From positions 719,501 through 783,500 of the forward strand of contig JAHBVX010000001.1 in assembly GCA_019637295.1 (NCBI GenBank): 64,000 bases of DNA, in the 5' to 3' direction. The first letter of the stretch is position 1; every line of letters begins with the position of its first letter. Of this stretch, positions 43,281 to 50,701 are shown in pieces. The position numbers were made by a program, and so were the translations under genes. Below the pieces are notes generated by a model that was not told the origin of the DNA, searched no databases, and worked only from the letters and a program-made list of their open reading frames with translations. This DNA is from Polyangiaceae bacterium (lineage in GTDB: Bacteria > Myxococcota_A > Polyangia > Polyangiales > Polyangiaceae).

Positions 43281-44363
43281 ATGACCCACGTGCTGGAGCC
43301 TTTCCGCTTCGCGAGCGGCGTGGAGGCGAGGAACCGCGTCGCGCTGGCGGCCCTGACCAACCAGCAGAGCCACGAGGATGGCAGTCTGTCGGACGACGAG
43401 CTTGGCTTCCTCGAGCAGCGCGCCCAAGGGGGCTTTGCCATCGTGTGTACCTGCGCGGCCCACGTCGCGCTCGGCGGCCGTGGCTTCGAGGGGCAGCTCG
43501 GCGTGTACGACGACGCGCTGCTGCCCGGGCTCGAGCGACTCGCGAGCGCGCTCTCCGCGCGCGGCGCGCTGCCAATCGTTCAGCTCTACCACGGAGGTTC
43601 TCGCTCGCCGATGCGCCTGACTGGCCAGCAGTCGATCAGCGCCAGCGACGTGGCGTTCGAAGCGGACTCGGACCCGCCCCGCGCTGCTACCCCGAGCGAG
43701 CTCGCTCAGCTGGTGGACGACTTCGTCGCCGCGGCGGAGCGCTGTCACCGCGCCGGGCTGGCCGGCGTCGAGATCCACGGCGCGCACGGCTACCTGTTCA
43801 CGCAGTTCCTGTCCACCACCACCAACCGCCGCACCGACGAGTGGGGCGGCTCGCTGCGCAACCGCGCGCGCTTGCTGCTCGACGTGCTCGAGGGCATCAA
43901 GCGTCGCGTGCCCGCGTCGTTCCTGGTGGGGGTGCGGCTCTCCCCCGAGGGTTTCGCCAAGGTGACGGGGCTCGACCTCGCAGAGAGCATCGAGCTCGCA
44001 GGTTGGCTGGCCGCGTCGGGCGCGGATTTCTTACACCTGTCGCTGTGGGACGCCTTCGCCGACAGCAAGCAGCGCCCCGGGCAGCACCCGCTCCCGCTGT
44101 TCCGCGAGGCGTGTCCCGAGCTGCCTCTGGTCGCGGCGGGCAAGATCTGGACGCTGCCGGACGCCGAGCGCGTGCTCGAGCACGGCGCGGATCTGGTCGC
44201 GCTCGGGCGCGCAGCGATCTGTAACCCCGACTGGCCCCGCGCCGCGACTGCTCCCGACTTCACGCCGCGCCGACCGCCGCTGAGCCCCGAGGAGCTCGCC
44301 GAGCGGGGCCTGTCACCCAAGTTCGTGGAGTACATGCGCCGCTGGCGAGACTTCGTGGCCTGA
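43281..44363 (+). CDS. NADH:flavin oxidoreductase, Old Yellow Enzyme family
   Basis: This 360-residue FMN-dependent (alpha/beta)8 reductase shows the OYE N-terminus EPFRFASGVEARNRVALAAL, the active-site pair in VEIHGAHGYLFTQFLS (His, with the H-x-x-N/H type motif), the STTTNRRTDEWGGSLRNRAR stretch and the FMN phosphate segment near GADLVALGRAAIC. It lacks the C-terminal FeS/FAD domain of 2,4-dienoyl-CoA reductases, so it belongs to the short form. I prefer the ATG at 43281 because family members begin shortly before EPF; an ATG at 43248 adds 11 residues. It is probably controlled by the TetR palindromes in the spacer. Substrates of this family are usually activated alkenes, enones or nitro compounds. 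Confidence 0.9.
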   Translation: MTHVLEPFRFASGVEARNRVALAALTNQQSHEDGSLSDDELGFLEQRAQGGFAIVCTCAAHVALGGRGFEGQLGVYDDALLPGLERLASALSARGALPIVQLYHGGSRSPMRLTGQQSISASDVAFEADSDPPRAATPSELAQLVDDFVAAAERCHRAGLAGVEIHGAHGYLFTQFLSTTTNRRTDEWGGSLRNRARLLLDVLEGIKRRVPASFLVGVRLSPEGFAKVTGLDLAESIELAGWLAASGADFLHLSLWDAFADSKQRPGQHPLPLFREACPELPLVAAGKIWTLPDAERVLEHGADLVALGRAAICNPDWPRAATAPDFTPRRPPLSPEELAERGLSPKFVEYMRRWRDFVA

Positions 44364-44375
44364 GCGGATCACCGA

Positions 44376-44507
44376 TCACTTCGTTCGCGTGGCGACGAAC
44401 TCGCCCTGGATGGACGTGTACTTGTCCTTCACGTCCACCTTGCCGCAGACGCAGTTGGCCGCCGCGAAAGCGTGCGACCCCTCGAGCAGCTCGTCGAGCT
44501 GTACGGT
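44376..44507 (-). pseudogene. Short minus-strand protein fragment
   Basis: Between two stops, the minus strand reads TVQLDELLEGSHAFAAANCV, then CGKVDVKDKYTSIQGEFVAT and RTK at the stop. The composition is convincingly protein-like (paired Cys, balanced charges), unlike chance frames in this GC-rich DNA, and it ends at a proper stop. There is no start codon. It looks like the last 40 residues of a lost gene and overlaps the unconvincing first third of the plus-strand gene below. The family is not recognised. Confidence 0.35.
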
Positions 44508-44739
44508 TCACGTGCCTGATCAAGTGACGTGCTCGTGTGGCGGCACGTTCGTCAGCAGCGAGAACCCCGAGAGCGTCGCCAAGCTTGGGGAGTTGTTCGG
44601 CCAGTGGCACGCGCAGAATTGCCACGGAGCGGTCCCGTGTAGCGCGCTCGTGTGCAATCCGCCGCCCTCGGCCGTGTGCGAGCTGGATCCCACCACGGGC
44701 GCTGGGTCCTGCCAGGATTCGTCCGGCGGGGACCACTGA
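44389..44739 (+). CDS. Small Cys-containing protein, possibly 5'-truncated
   Basis: This is a 116-residue frame starting with GTG. From about residue 38 on it reads like a real exported myxobacterial protein (CTVHVPDQVTCSCGG, ELFGQWHAQNCHGAVPCSAL, CNPPPSAVCELDPTTGAGSC) with eight Cys that could pair. The first third has no signal peptide and coincides with a protein-like minus-strand fragment, so the true N-terminus is probably missing or lies in another frame. Relatives I recall are about 170-residue lipoproteins with alternating VCK/CV motifs. Treat it as an expressed gene only if an alternative start is shown. Confidence 0.4.
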   Translation: MATNSPWMDVYLSFTSTLPQTQLAAAKACDPSSSSSSCTVHVPDQVTCSCGGTFVSSENPESVAKLGELFGQWHAQNCHGAVPCSALVCNPPPSAVCELDPTTGAGSCQDSSGGDH

Positions 44740-44801
44740 CTCGAGCAGGTCCCGCACTTCTCCCTGGTCGCGGCGGCTTGGGTCATGCTCCAATCCCGCT
44801 C

Positions 44802-45047
44802 ATGGCGCGCCGCTCCCCTGCGAAGAAACTGTTGGTCGCGTCACTCGGTGTCGCGGCCGTGGTGTACGGCTGCAAGCGCACCGGAGACGCGGGCGGCGAC
44901 GCGGTCGTGGGCAACCTCGTCGCCCCCGAGCCCACCGTCGACGCCGCGCCGGAGGAGCCGATCGAGCCCGTACCCGAGGAGCCCGCGGTGGGCAACCTCG
45001 TCGCCCCGCCGCCGGACTTCGAAGAGGACGGTGGCCAGAAGCCGTGA
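44802..45047 (+). CDS. Small lipoprotein with two VGNLVAP repeats
   Basis: This 81-residue protein begins MARRSPAKKLLVASLGVAAV, and the signal ends in VYGCKRTG (lipobox). The mature part is short, acidic and Pro-rich, built on two copies of VGNLVAP separated by a Pro/Glu spacer. A related protein 3.5 kb downstream has the same start style and three VxNLVAP repeats. No known family is recognised. Because the mature chain is so short, it is more likely a substrate, tether or signal than an enzyme. The start at 44802 is the ATG giving the signal peptide; the open frame further 5' is not protein-like. Confidence 0.7.
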   Translation: MARRSPAKKLLVASLGVAAVVYGCKRTGDAGGDAVVGNLVAPEPTVDAAPEEPIEPVPEEPAVGNLVAPPPDFEEDGGQKP

Positions 45048-45124
45048 ACGTGCGCGGCTCGTGTCGGGCGCCTGTCGGTCCGACGCGGGCACGGCTCTCG
45101 CGCTCGTGCTCCCGAGATGGTCAC

Positions 45125-46018
45125 TCAGTGGACACCGACCGACGCGACGAGCTGGAAACCCGTCGCCGAGCCGCTCTCGTGGTCCGCGGACGTCGCCATG
45201 ACGAAGACGCGACCCATGACGGACAGTCGAGTGGCGCCTCGGGTCTCGTAGCCGAGTCCTGGGAACACGCCGAGCCCCCAGCCGCCAGTGCTGTCGTTGC
45301 CCAGGCCACCGTATCCGAGGATGCCGTCGATCCGCAGACCGAAGTCGCTCCGCCAGCCCAGGTAGCCTCCGACCACGCCGCCCCTCCCGGTCTCGCCCGT
45401 CACGCTCTCGTTGTCTCGCAGTCCCTCGGGGCTCGGGAGAACGAAGTACTGCAGACCGGCGCCGAGACGAAGGCTCTCCGAGAGGTGCAGCCCGCCGGCG
45501 GCTTCGACGCCATACAGCAGCCCCCAAGCCGATATCTCGGTGCCACTGCTCCACTCTCCCCGGTAGGAGAAGTGTCCCAAGAGGGCACCGGCTTGGAGAA
45601 ACCCGGCTCGCCGCACCGGCTCTGAGGGGCTGCTCGTCAGCGGCTGGCGCTCGTGGTCGGTCGCGCTCGGAGGCGGCGGCGGCGATGGCGATGGCGCAGC
45701 GGGAGGGTCCGGCGGCGAGACCGGCGCGGTGGGCGCTTGGGACGCCACACACTCGCCCGCGGCGGTGCACTCTTCCCCGTGGCTGCATCGCGGGTTGCAT
45801 GGGGAGACACACTCTCCTTGCGGCGTGCACACCTCACCCGTGGGGCACGGGGGATTGCACGCGGAGACGCACTCGCCCTCCGGCGAGCAGACGTAGCCGC
45901 TACGGCACTTCGGAACGCAAGCTTGCGCCGTCGCGCTCTGACCAACCGACAAGACCGCCAGCAACCCCAAGGCGCCGGCGAGGCTGTACGGCACCCGCGA
46001 CGCACCAGCCAACCTCAC
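45125..46018 (-). CDS. Exported protein: Cys-rich repeats, Pro-rich linker and C-terminal beta-barrel
   Basis: This 297-residue protein has a signal peptide to about residue 32 (SVGQSATAQA) and then three Cys-rich units of about 22 residues (CVPKCRSGYVCSPEGECVSA, CNPPCPTGEVCTPQGECVSP, CNPRCSHGEECTAAGECVAS). A Pro/Ser linker follows. The last about 150 residues alternate hydrophobic and polar positions and end in VASVGVH, as in an 8-stranded outer-membrane barrel. ATG at 46018 overlaps the stop of the upstream gene (ATGA). The Cys module is shared with that upstream protein, so the two are probably paralogues. Function is unknown; surface sensing or adhesion is a guess. Confidence 0.8.
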   Translation of the reverse strand: MRLAGASRVPYSLAGALGLLAVLSVGQSATAQACVPKCRSGYVCSPEGECVSACNPPCPTGEVCTPQGECVSPCNPRCSHGEECTAAGECVASQAPTAPVSPPDPPAAPSPSPPPPPSATDHERQPLTSSPSEPVRRAGFLQAGALLGHFSYRGEWSSGTEISAWGLLYGVEAAGGLHLSESLRLGAGLQYFVLPSPEGLRDNESVTGETGRGGVVGGYLGWRSDFGLRIDGILGYGGLGNDSTGGWGLGVFPGLGYETRGATRLSVMGRVFVMATSADHESGSATGFQLVASVGVH

Positions 46019-47715
46019 TGCCCCCTCCCAGCGGGCACCCCCAAGAGGTCGAAGACGACTCGCCCGCCGATGAACAGATACTGGTGCACCGCGGTATCCT
46101 GGATCTCGAACGACCCGGTAGCCGGCACCAACCGGTATCGATTGCTGGCAGCGTCGTAGCTGAGGAGCTCACCATCCATGGAGTAGTTGGTGTAGGAACC
46201 GACGCTGAAAGCCAGGAAGGGGCCCACGAGCACGTGACTGGACAACTCGAAGTCGATGCCGCCCTGCAGGCGAAGCCACTCCTGGCCGCTGAGCACCTCT
46301 GCGAGCCCGGCGTCCGTTCCACCAGCGGAGTGGAGGGTGGCGACGCGCAGCCAGCGAAAGCCGAACCCCGCGCCGAGCCAGGGCCGCGTGCGCCCGCTCG
46401 TGGGGATGAAGTACTGCAGCTGCGGCCCCACGCCGATGACCGCGGTCACACACTCCATGTGGGCGCCCGGTGTCTCTGTCCTGCAGGCGGCTGCGCCCGC
46501 ACCGTGGAGCGAGAACTCGCTCCAGAGTCCCAGGACGATCGAGCGCGACACGCCGAAGCCCGCGTCGAGGGTGAAGCCAACTCCGGGTGACGCCAAGGTG
46601 TCGGATTGAGGCGAGTCACGGACCGTATCGCCCAGAGCGAGCTGCAGGCCGAGCCCCGGTGCGATCAGCAAGTGCCCGGTCAGCGCGCGCCCGGGCGATT
46701 CAACCGCCTGCGGTGGCGTTGCCTCGACGACGGGAGCGGGGTCCTGAGGGGGTGCCGATGCCGGTGCTGGCTGGGCGTCGGGAGCCGGAGTCTCCGGCGT
46801 TGACTCGACCACTGGCGCTGGCGCCGGTGCGGGCTCGGGCTCGGGAGGGGGTGCGGGTGGAGCCGGTGGCGGCGCGGGTTTGGAGACTGGTGGCGGCGCG
46901 GGTTTGGAGACCGGTGGCGGCGCGGCGGCTCCGCCCTTGGACACGCACTCACCGTCCCGCGTGCACCGCTCATGCGCCGCGCACGGCGGATTGCACGCGG
47001 AGACGCAGGCGCCCTTCACGCAGGTGAAGCCCTCGCGACAGTCGGGGAAGCACGGCTTCTCGGCGGCCGTTGGCTTCGGATTCGTCGGTTTGGCCTGCGC
47101 AGGGACCGCTTCGGAGGAAGGGACCGGCGCGGGCGGGTCGAGTCCCGACCGCCCGTCGTCGACTACCGCCGCCGCGGGAGCTTCGGGCGGTGGTGCCGAA
47201 GGCTTGGCCGTGCCGGGTAGGCGTGGGCGCCCTCCGGGCGACATGTGGCAACCCGCCATCGTGTTCTGGCCGCTCGCATCAGAGACGACGGTGGCGATCG
47301 GAGGTTCCTTCCAGCCGTCGAACTCGACCGTGACGTACACGGCGCCGCCTTCGGGGACGTCGACCACTACGGCGTTTCGCTTGCCGTCGACCTGGGTGCC
47401 GTGCGCCACGCCACTGATGCCCGCGCCATGGATGACGATGACCTCGGCCCAGGTCTCGATGCTGGCGCTCAGCAAGACTTTCCCCGGCTCGACGTAGAAG
47501 GCTCCACAGCTACCGCTGTAGAGCCCGAACCACCGCTCGCGGTCGACCGTCGCCCAGATGGTCTGCATCGCGCCGAACTGTTTGGGAGGGCGCACCACGT
47601 AGATCACGCCGTGACCCCTGGGCGCCTGGACGGTGCCGAGCCGGGGTCCCTCGGCGTAGTGCGACACGCACGCGCTGAGGGTCAGCGCCAGCAGAACGCA
47701 GGCGAGACGCTTCAC
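46015..47715 (-). CDS. Exported lipoprotein: Cys-rich module, long Pro-rich linker and beta-barrel domain
   Basis: This 566-residue protein has a signal ending in LALTLSACVSH (lipobox). An N-terminal domain of about 120 residues (GHGVIYVVRPPKQFG onward) resembles small DUF2846-like domains. Next come a Cys module (CFPDCREGFTCVKGACVSAC, then CAAHERCTRDGECVSK), a linker with repeated APPPVSKP and PAPAP units, and a C-terminal barrel-like domain ending in FDLLGVPAGRGQ. The GTG at 47715 forms GTGA with the preceding gene. Its Cys module and barrel are shared with the 45125-46018 protein, so this is a duplicated pair. The length of the Pro linker suggests it reaches through the periplasm or above the surface. 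Confidence 0.8.
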   Translation of the reverse strand: MKRLACVLLALTLSACVSHYAEGPRLGTVQAPRGHGVIYVVRPPKQFGAMQTIWATVDRERWFGLYSGSCGAFYVEPGKVLLSASIETWAEVIVIHGAGISGVAHGTQVDGKRNAVVVDVPEGGAVYVTVEFDGWKEPPIATVVSDASGQNTMAGCHMSPGGRPRLPGTAKPSAPPPEAPAAAVVDDGRSGLDPPAPVPSSEAVPAQAKPTNPKPTAAEKPCFPDCREGFTCVKGACVSACNPPCAAHERCTRDGECVSKGGAAAPPPVSKPAPPPVSKPAPPPAPPAPPPEPEPAPAPAPVVESTPETPAPDAQPAPASAPPQDPAPVVEATPPQAVESPGRALTGHLLIAPGLGLQLALGDTVRDSPQSDTLASPGVGFTLDAGFGVSRSIVLGLWSEFSLHGAGAAACRTETPGAHMECVTAVIGVGPQLQYFIPTSGRTRPWLGAGFGFRWLRVATLHSAGGTDAGLAEVLSGQEWLRLQGGIDFELSSHVLVGPFLAFSVGSYTNYSMDGELLSYDAASNRYRLVPATGSFEIQDTAVHQYLFIGGRVVFDLLGVPAGRGQ

Positions 47716-48218
47716 GGGCCACCGCCTTCCGAGACGAGCTCGCACTTGTCATCCGTCGTCGGTTCACCGCCCATCCGCACGAGAATGGCTCCACCGGGCT
47801 TCGTCGCGACCGCGAACAGGGTCTGTCCCACGCCGACCTCGGTCTTCGTCGTCACGACCTCGGTCTGCGTCATGTCGAGGTAGCTCAAGGTGAGCCCGCC
47901 GGCGCTGGTCGTGAAGCCGAAGACGGCGGTGCCGTCCTGCTCCTTCACTGGGCTCATCACCCAGTCGAGGTTCTCGAGGTGGAGCCGGTGCCCCGCAGCC
48001 GTCTTCGCGAGCACGACTGAACCCCACTCCTCGCAGACCCACCGCGACACGCTCTGGGCGCGGTAGTCGGCACCAATCTCGAGCTTGGCGCCGCGGGGCG
48101 CGGCTGGGCCGGGTACGGAGAGACACCCAGCTAGCGCCGTCGCGGCCATGGCGATGAGCGCTCCGTGCGTTCGGGTGCAAACGCGACACCCTCGCTGGTG
48201 GATCACGAAGACCCCCAT
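47712..48218 (-). CDS. Small exported lipoprotein, first gene of an envelope operon
   Basis: This 168-residue protein has a signal ending in ATALAGCLSVP and a compact beta-rich mature domain (TSAGGLTLSYLDMTQTEVVT) with one internal Cys pair candidate. No recognised family. It begins the coupled series 47712-45125 (GTGA, then ATGA), so its product is likely to work with the two Cys-rich barrel proteins. The start at 48218 is the only ATG that gives a complete signal peptide. The spacer to the divergent NLVAP lipoprotein gene (48356) is 137 bp and probably carries both promoters. Confidence 0.75.
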   Translation of the reverse strand: MGVFVIHQRGCRVCTRTHGALIAMAATALAGCLSVPGPAAPRGAKLEIGADYRAQSVSRWVCEEWGSVVLAKTAAGHRLHLENLDWVMSPVKEQDGTAVFGFTTSAGGLTLSYLDMTQTEVVTTKTEVGVGQTLFAVATKPGGAILVRMGGEPTTDDKCELVSEGGGP

Positions 48219-48355
48219 AGCTGACGGGCAAGTCCGGCAGCCATGGTCATTTCCCTCCGGACCGACGGGGTTCGGTTCGATCCATGCGAAGTCGGCTCGC
48301 TGGCCCTCCCTTCCCGCGGCTTGCCGCCCCGCGGCTTCGGCGGCATGGTGGAGGG

Positions 48356-48661
48356 ATGAAGCGCCGAAGAGGTGGGCGGAAGCTCCTGATCGCGTCGGTT
48401 GGGGTCGCCGCCGTGTCCTACGCCTGCGGTGGAGACACTGACGGAGGCGCCGGTCCCGATGCGACCGCCGACGTGAACACGTTCGACGTGGTGGCCAACC
48501 TCGTCGCCCCGGACGCGGGCGAGGACGTGAACGTGTTCGACGTGGTGGCCAACCTCGTGGCACCCGACGCCGGCGAGGACGCTCCCGACGAAGCGTCCGA
48601 CGGATCGCCGCTGGACGTGGTAGCCAACCTGGTGGCACCTCCCGACGCCGACACGGACTGA
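48356..48661 (+). CDS. Small lipoprotein with three VVANLVAP repeats
   Basis: This 101-residue protein begins MKRRRGGRKLLIASVGVAAV, and the signal ends in SYACGGDTD (lipobox). The mature part consists of an acidic spacer and three copies of DVVANLVAPD or DVVANLVAPP with Asp/Gly/Glu linkers of 10-20 residues. The second and third repeats differ by only a few residues. The stop is followed after 4 nt by the ferritin-like gene, so both are one transcription-translation unit. The layout (leader, regularly repeated short core, adjacent diiron enzyme) is that of a multi-core modified peptide or of a substrate array; neither is proven. It is a paralogue of the 44802-45047 protein. Confidence 0.75.
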   Translation: MKRRRGGRKLLIASVGVAAVSYACGGDTDGGAGPDATADVNTFDVVANLVAPDAGEDVNVFDVVANLVAPDAGEDAPDEASDGSPLDVVANLVAPPDADTD

Positions 48662-48665
48662 CGCG

Positions 48666-49472
48666 ATGCACCCGGAGCTGTTCGAGCTCGAGCTGTTCGG
48701 CGACGGCATCGAGCGCCGCTACCGTCGCCTGCGTCCCGAGGTGGAGGCGATGCCCTGGGGTACGTTCGACACCACACGCTTCTCCAAGAGCGCGCTGATC
48801 AAGGCGCGCAAGCAGTGGACCCTCGCCGCGTTCCAGGAGCACCGCACCGGCATTGCGTGCGCGGCCACGCTGCGCGGACTCATGGAGTGCCGCGCACCGC
48901 TCGATCTCATCGCCATGGCGTCGCGGTTTCCGTTGGACGAGATGGTGCACGTCGAGCTGTGCGCTCGCATGGCGATGGAGCTCGGTGGCGGCACGGAGGT
49001 CACCCACGATCCGGACGAGCTGATCGTGGATGGTCCCGAGGACGTCAGACCGCTGCTCCGCACCGCGGACATGGTCGTGCGCTTCTTCTGCGTCGGAGAG
49101 GCGCTCAGCATTCCGCTGCTGCGGGGCACCTGGAAGGCCGCCAAGCACCCGCTCCCGCGCGCAGTGCTCGGTCGCATCGTCAAGGACGAAGCCGCGCACG
49201 GTGTGTTCGGTTTCGCGTTCTTGGATTGGGCCAGCGAGTCTCTCGATGCTGCCGACCGCGCGCACCTCGGCCGCGCCGCCGACCGCACCATCCGCGCGAT
49301 TCAGCAGCAGTGGCAGCGGCTCGAGCGCCAGCGCAGCCCGGACTACGACGAGACCATGGGCGACGCGTTGGGCTGGATGCAGTCCGACGCCTACCTGGCG
49401 CTGGCCAAGCGCTCCATGGAGCAGAAGGTGCGAGCACCCCTGCGCGAGCGCGGCATCCCGCTCAGCGCGTGA
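48666..49472 (+). CDS. Ferritin-like diiron protein paired with the NLVAP lipoprotein
   Basis: This 268-residue helical protein has a complete four-helix-bundle metal set in order: AFQEHRTG (E), FPLDEMVHVEL (E-x-x-H with the neighbouring Glu), FFCVGEALSIPLL (E) and IVKDEAAHGVFGF (D-E-x-x-H), then an AFLDW turn. This is the E-(ExxH)-E-(ExxH) layout of ferritin-like oxidases. No signal peptide is present, so it is cytoplasmic. It sits 4 nt after the repeat lipoprotein, which suggests a shared task, possibly oxidising residues of the repeat before export. Iron storage is unlikely because ferritins have different lengths and loops. Confidence 0.8.
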   Translation: MHPELFELELFGDGIERRYRRLRPEVEAMPWGTFDTTRFSKSALIKARKQWTLAAFQEHRTGIACAATLRGLMECRAPLDLIAMASRFPLDEMVHVELCARMAMELGGGTEVTHDPDELIVDGPEDVRPLLRTADMVVRFFCVGEALSIPLLRGTWKAAKHPLPRAVLGRIVKDEAAHGVFGFAFLDWASESLDAADRAHLGRAADRTIRAIQQQWQRLERQRSPDYDETMGDALGWMQSDAYLALAKRSMEQKVRAPLRERGIPLSA

Positions 49473-49515
49473 CCTTGGGCGTCACGAAACCGCCTCTCGT
49501 GGCCACTGGAGCGTC

Positions 49516-50700
49516 ATGAGGCTCTGGATCGCTCACGTCGTGTTCGCCCTGGTGCTCTGCCTCGCTGGGCACGCCAGCGCCAAGCACTCGGATCCATTGG
49601 AATCCTCGAGGCGTGCACCCCGCCTACACAGCGTCAACGCGGTGCTCGGGGACGCGAGCTTCATCGCGCGCTTCGGTCGCCCGCCTTCGGCGGCGGATCC
49701 CGAGCGGCTGCGTGTGGCGACTCACCTCGAGTTCGTCGAGGCCTTGCTGCGCAGCCGGGACGCGAGCGGGTTGTCGGCGGCGCTGCAGCGAGCCCGAGCG
49801 CAGAACCTCGACAGACTCCGGGAGTATCGGCAGCGGGGCGTGTTCCCGCGCAACACCGAGCGCCCGGGTCGTTCGCCGCGCTTCATCGACCACGAGGGGG
49901 TGATCTGCGCTGCGGGGTACTTGGTCGAGCGCTCCGTCGGCCGTGCGACGGCGGAGGCCATCCGCGCGCGACACGAGCACGCGCTGATCGACCACATGTT
50001 CATGCCCGAGCTCGACGCCTGGATCGCCCAGAGCGGCCTGACTCGGCGCGAGGTGGCGATGATCCAGCCCGGCTATGGCTTCCGCCCCGTCGAGCCGACG
50101 GAGCTCACCGTCCCCCAGGTCGCGCTCGCGATACGCTCGGCGACGCCGCGGATCGACGAGTGCGTGGCACGCCATCACGACGGGTCGGAGCACTTCGTAC
50201 TGCGCGCCGCGACCACCCTGCGCGCAGGGCGCGCGCCCGCCGTGGAGATGGCAGCCACCGTGGCGATCACCCCGGCGCTGCGCGCGTGCGTGCGCCAGGC
50301 CGTGCTGCGGAGCGTCGCGTCCCTCGCTCGCCGCCAGAGTCAGGGCACGCTGCGCGCGAGCCACGACTTCCGCTTCCCGCCTCGCACAGCGCAGCTCACG
50401 GTCCAGGCGGCGGAGGACGTCTTGACCAGCGCGCTGCCCGAGCTCGTTCGCTGCACGCTGCCGAGCCCGAGCGCGCGCACGGGCCGGATCACCGTGGTCG
50501 TGACCTTCACCGCCCCGGGCGCGATCGGCGAAATCCGCACCCTGGTGCCGCCCGACAACCTCGAGGTCGCGACGTGCCTGCGCGACGTCGTGGCGCGGCT
50601 GACTACGCCGGCGTTTCGCGGCAAGTCCGTCGAGGCGACGCTGACGTTCCAGGCTACCGTCAAGAGTCGCGTCGAGCCGCCCGCCACCGCCCGCAAGTGA
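49516..50700 (+). CDS. Exported protein with AgmX/TonB-like C-terminal region, unknown function
   Basis: This 394-residue protein has a signal peptide (VVFALVLCLAGHASA). The first about 190 residues are helical with an FIARFGRPPS-type start and a Cys-containing HEGVICAAGYLVERSVGRAT segment. The C-terminal half holds two similar beta-rich units, each with a Cys and a conserved VxF/TF ending. The second runs LVRCTLPSPSARTGRITVVV to VATCLRDVVARL, which is like the paired-Cys modules in myxobacterial motility or adhesion proteins of AgmX type. No catalytic motif is seen. The start at 49516 is the ATG giving the signal peptide. The HTTM gene converges with 1 bp between stops. Confidence 0.7.
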   Translation: MRLWIAHVVFALVLCLAGHASAKHSDPLESSRRAPRLHSVNAVLGDASFIARFGRPPSAADPERLRVATHLEFVEALLRSRDASGLSAALQRARAQNLDRLREYRQRGVFPRNTERPGRSPRFIDHEGVICAAGYLVERSVGRATAEAIRARHEHALIDHMFMPELDAWIAQSGLTRREVAMIQPGYGFRPVEPTELTVPQVALAIRSATPRIDECVARHHDGSEHFVLRAATTLRAGRAPAVEMAATVAITPALRACVRQAVLRSVASLARRQSQGTLRASHDFRFPPRTAQLTVQAAEDVLTSALPELVRCTLPSPSARTGRITVVVTFTAPGAIGEIRTLVPPDNLEVATCLRDVVARLTTPAFRGKSVEATLTFQATVKSRVEPPATARK

Positions 50701-50701
50701 C

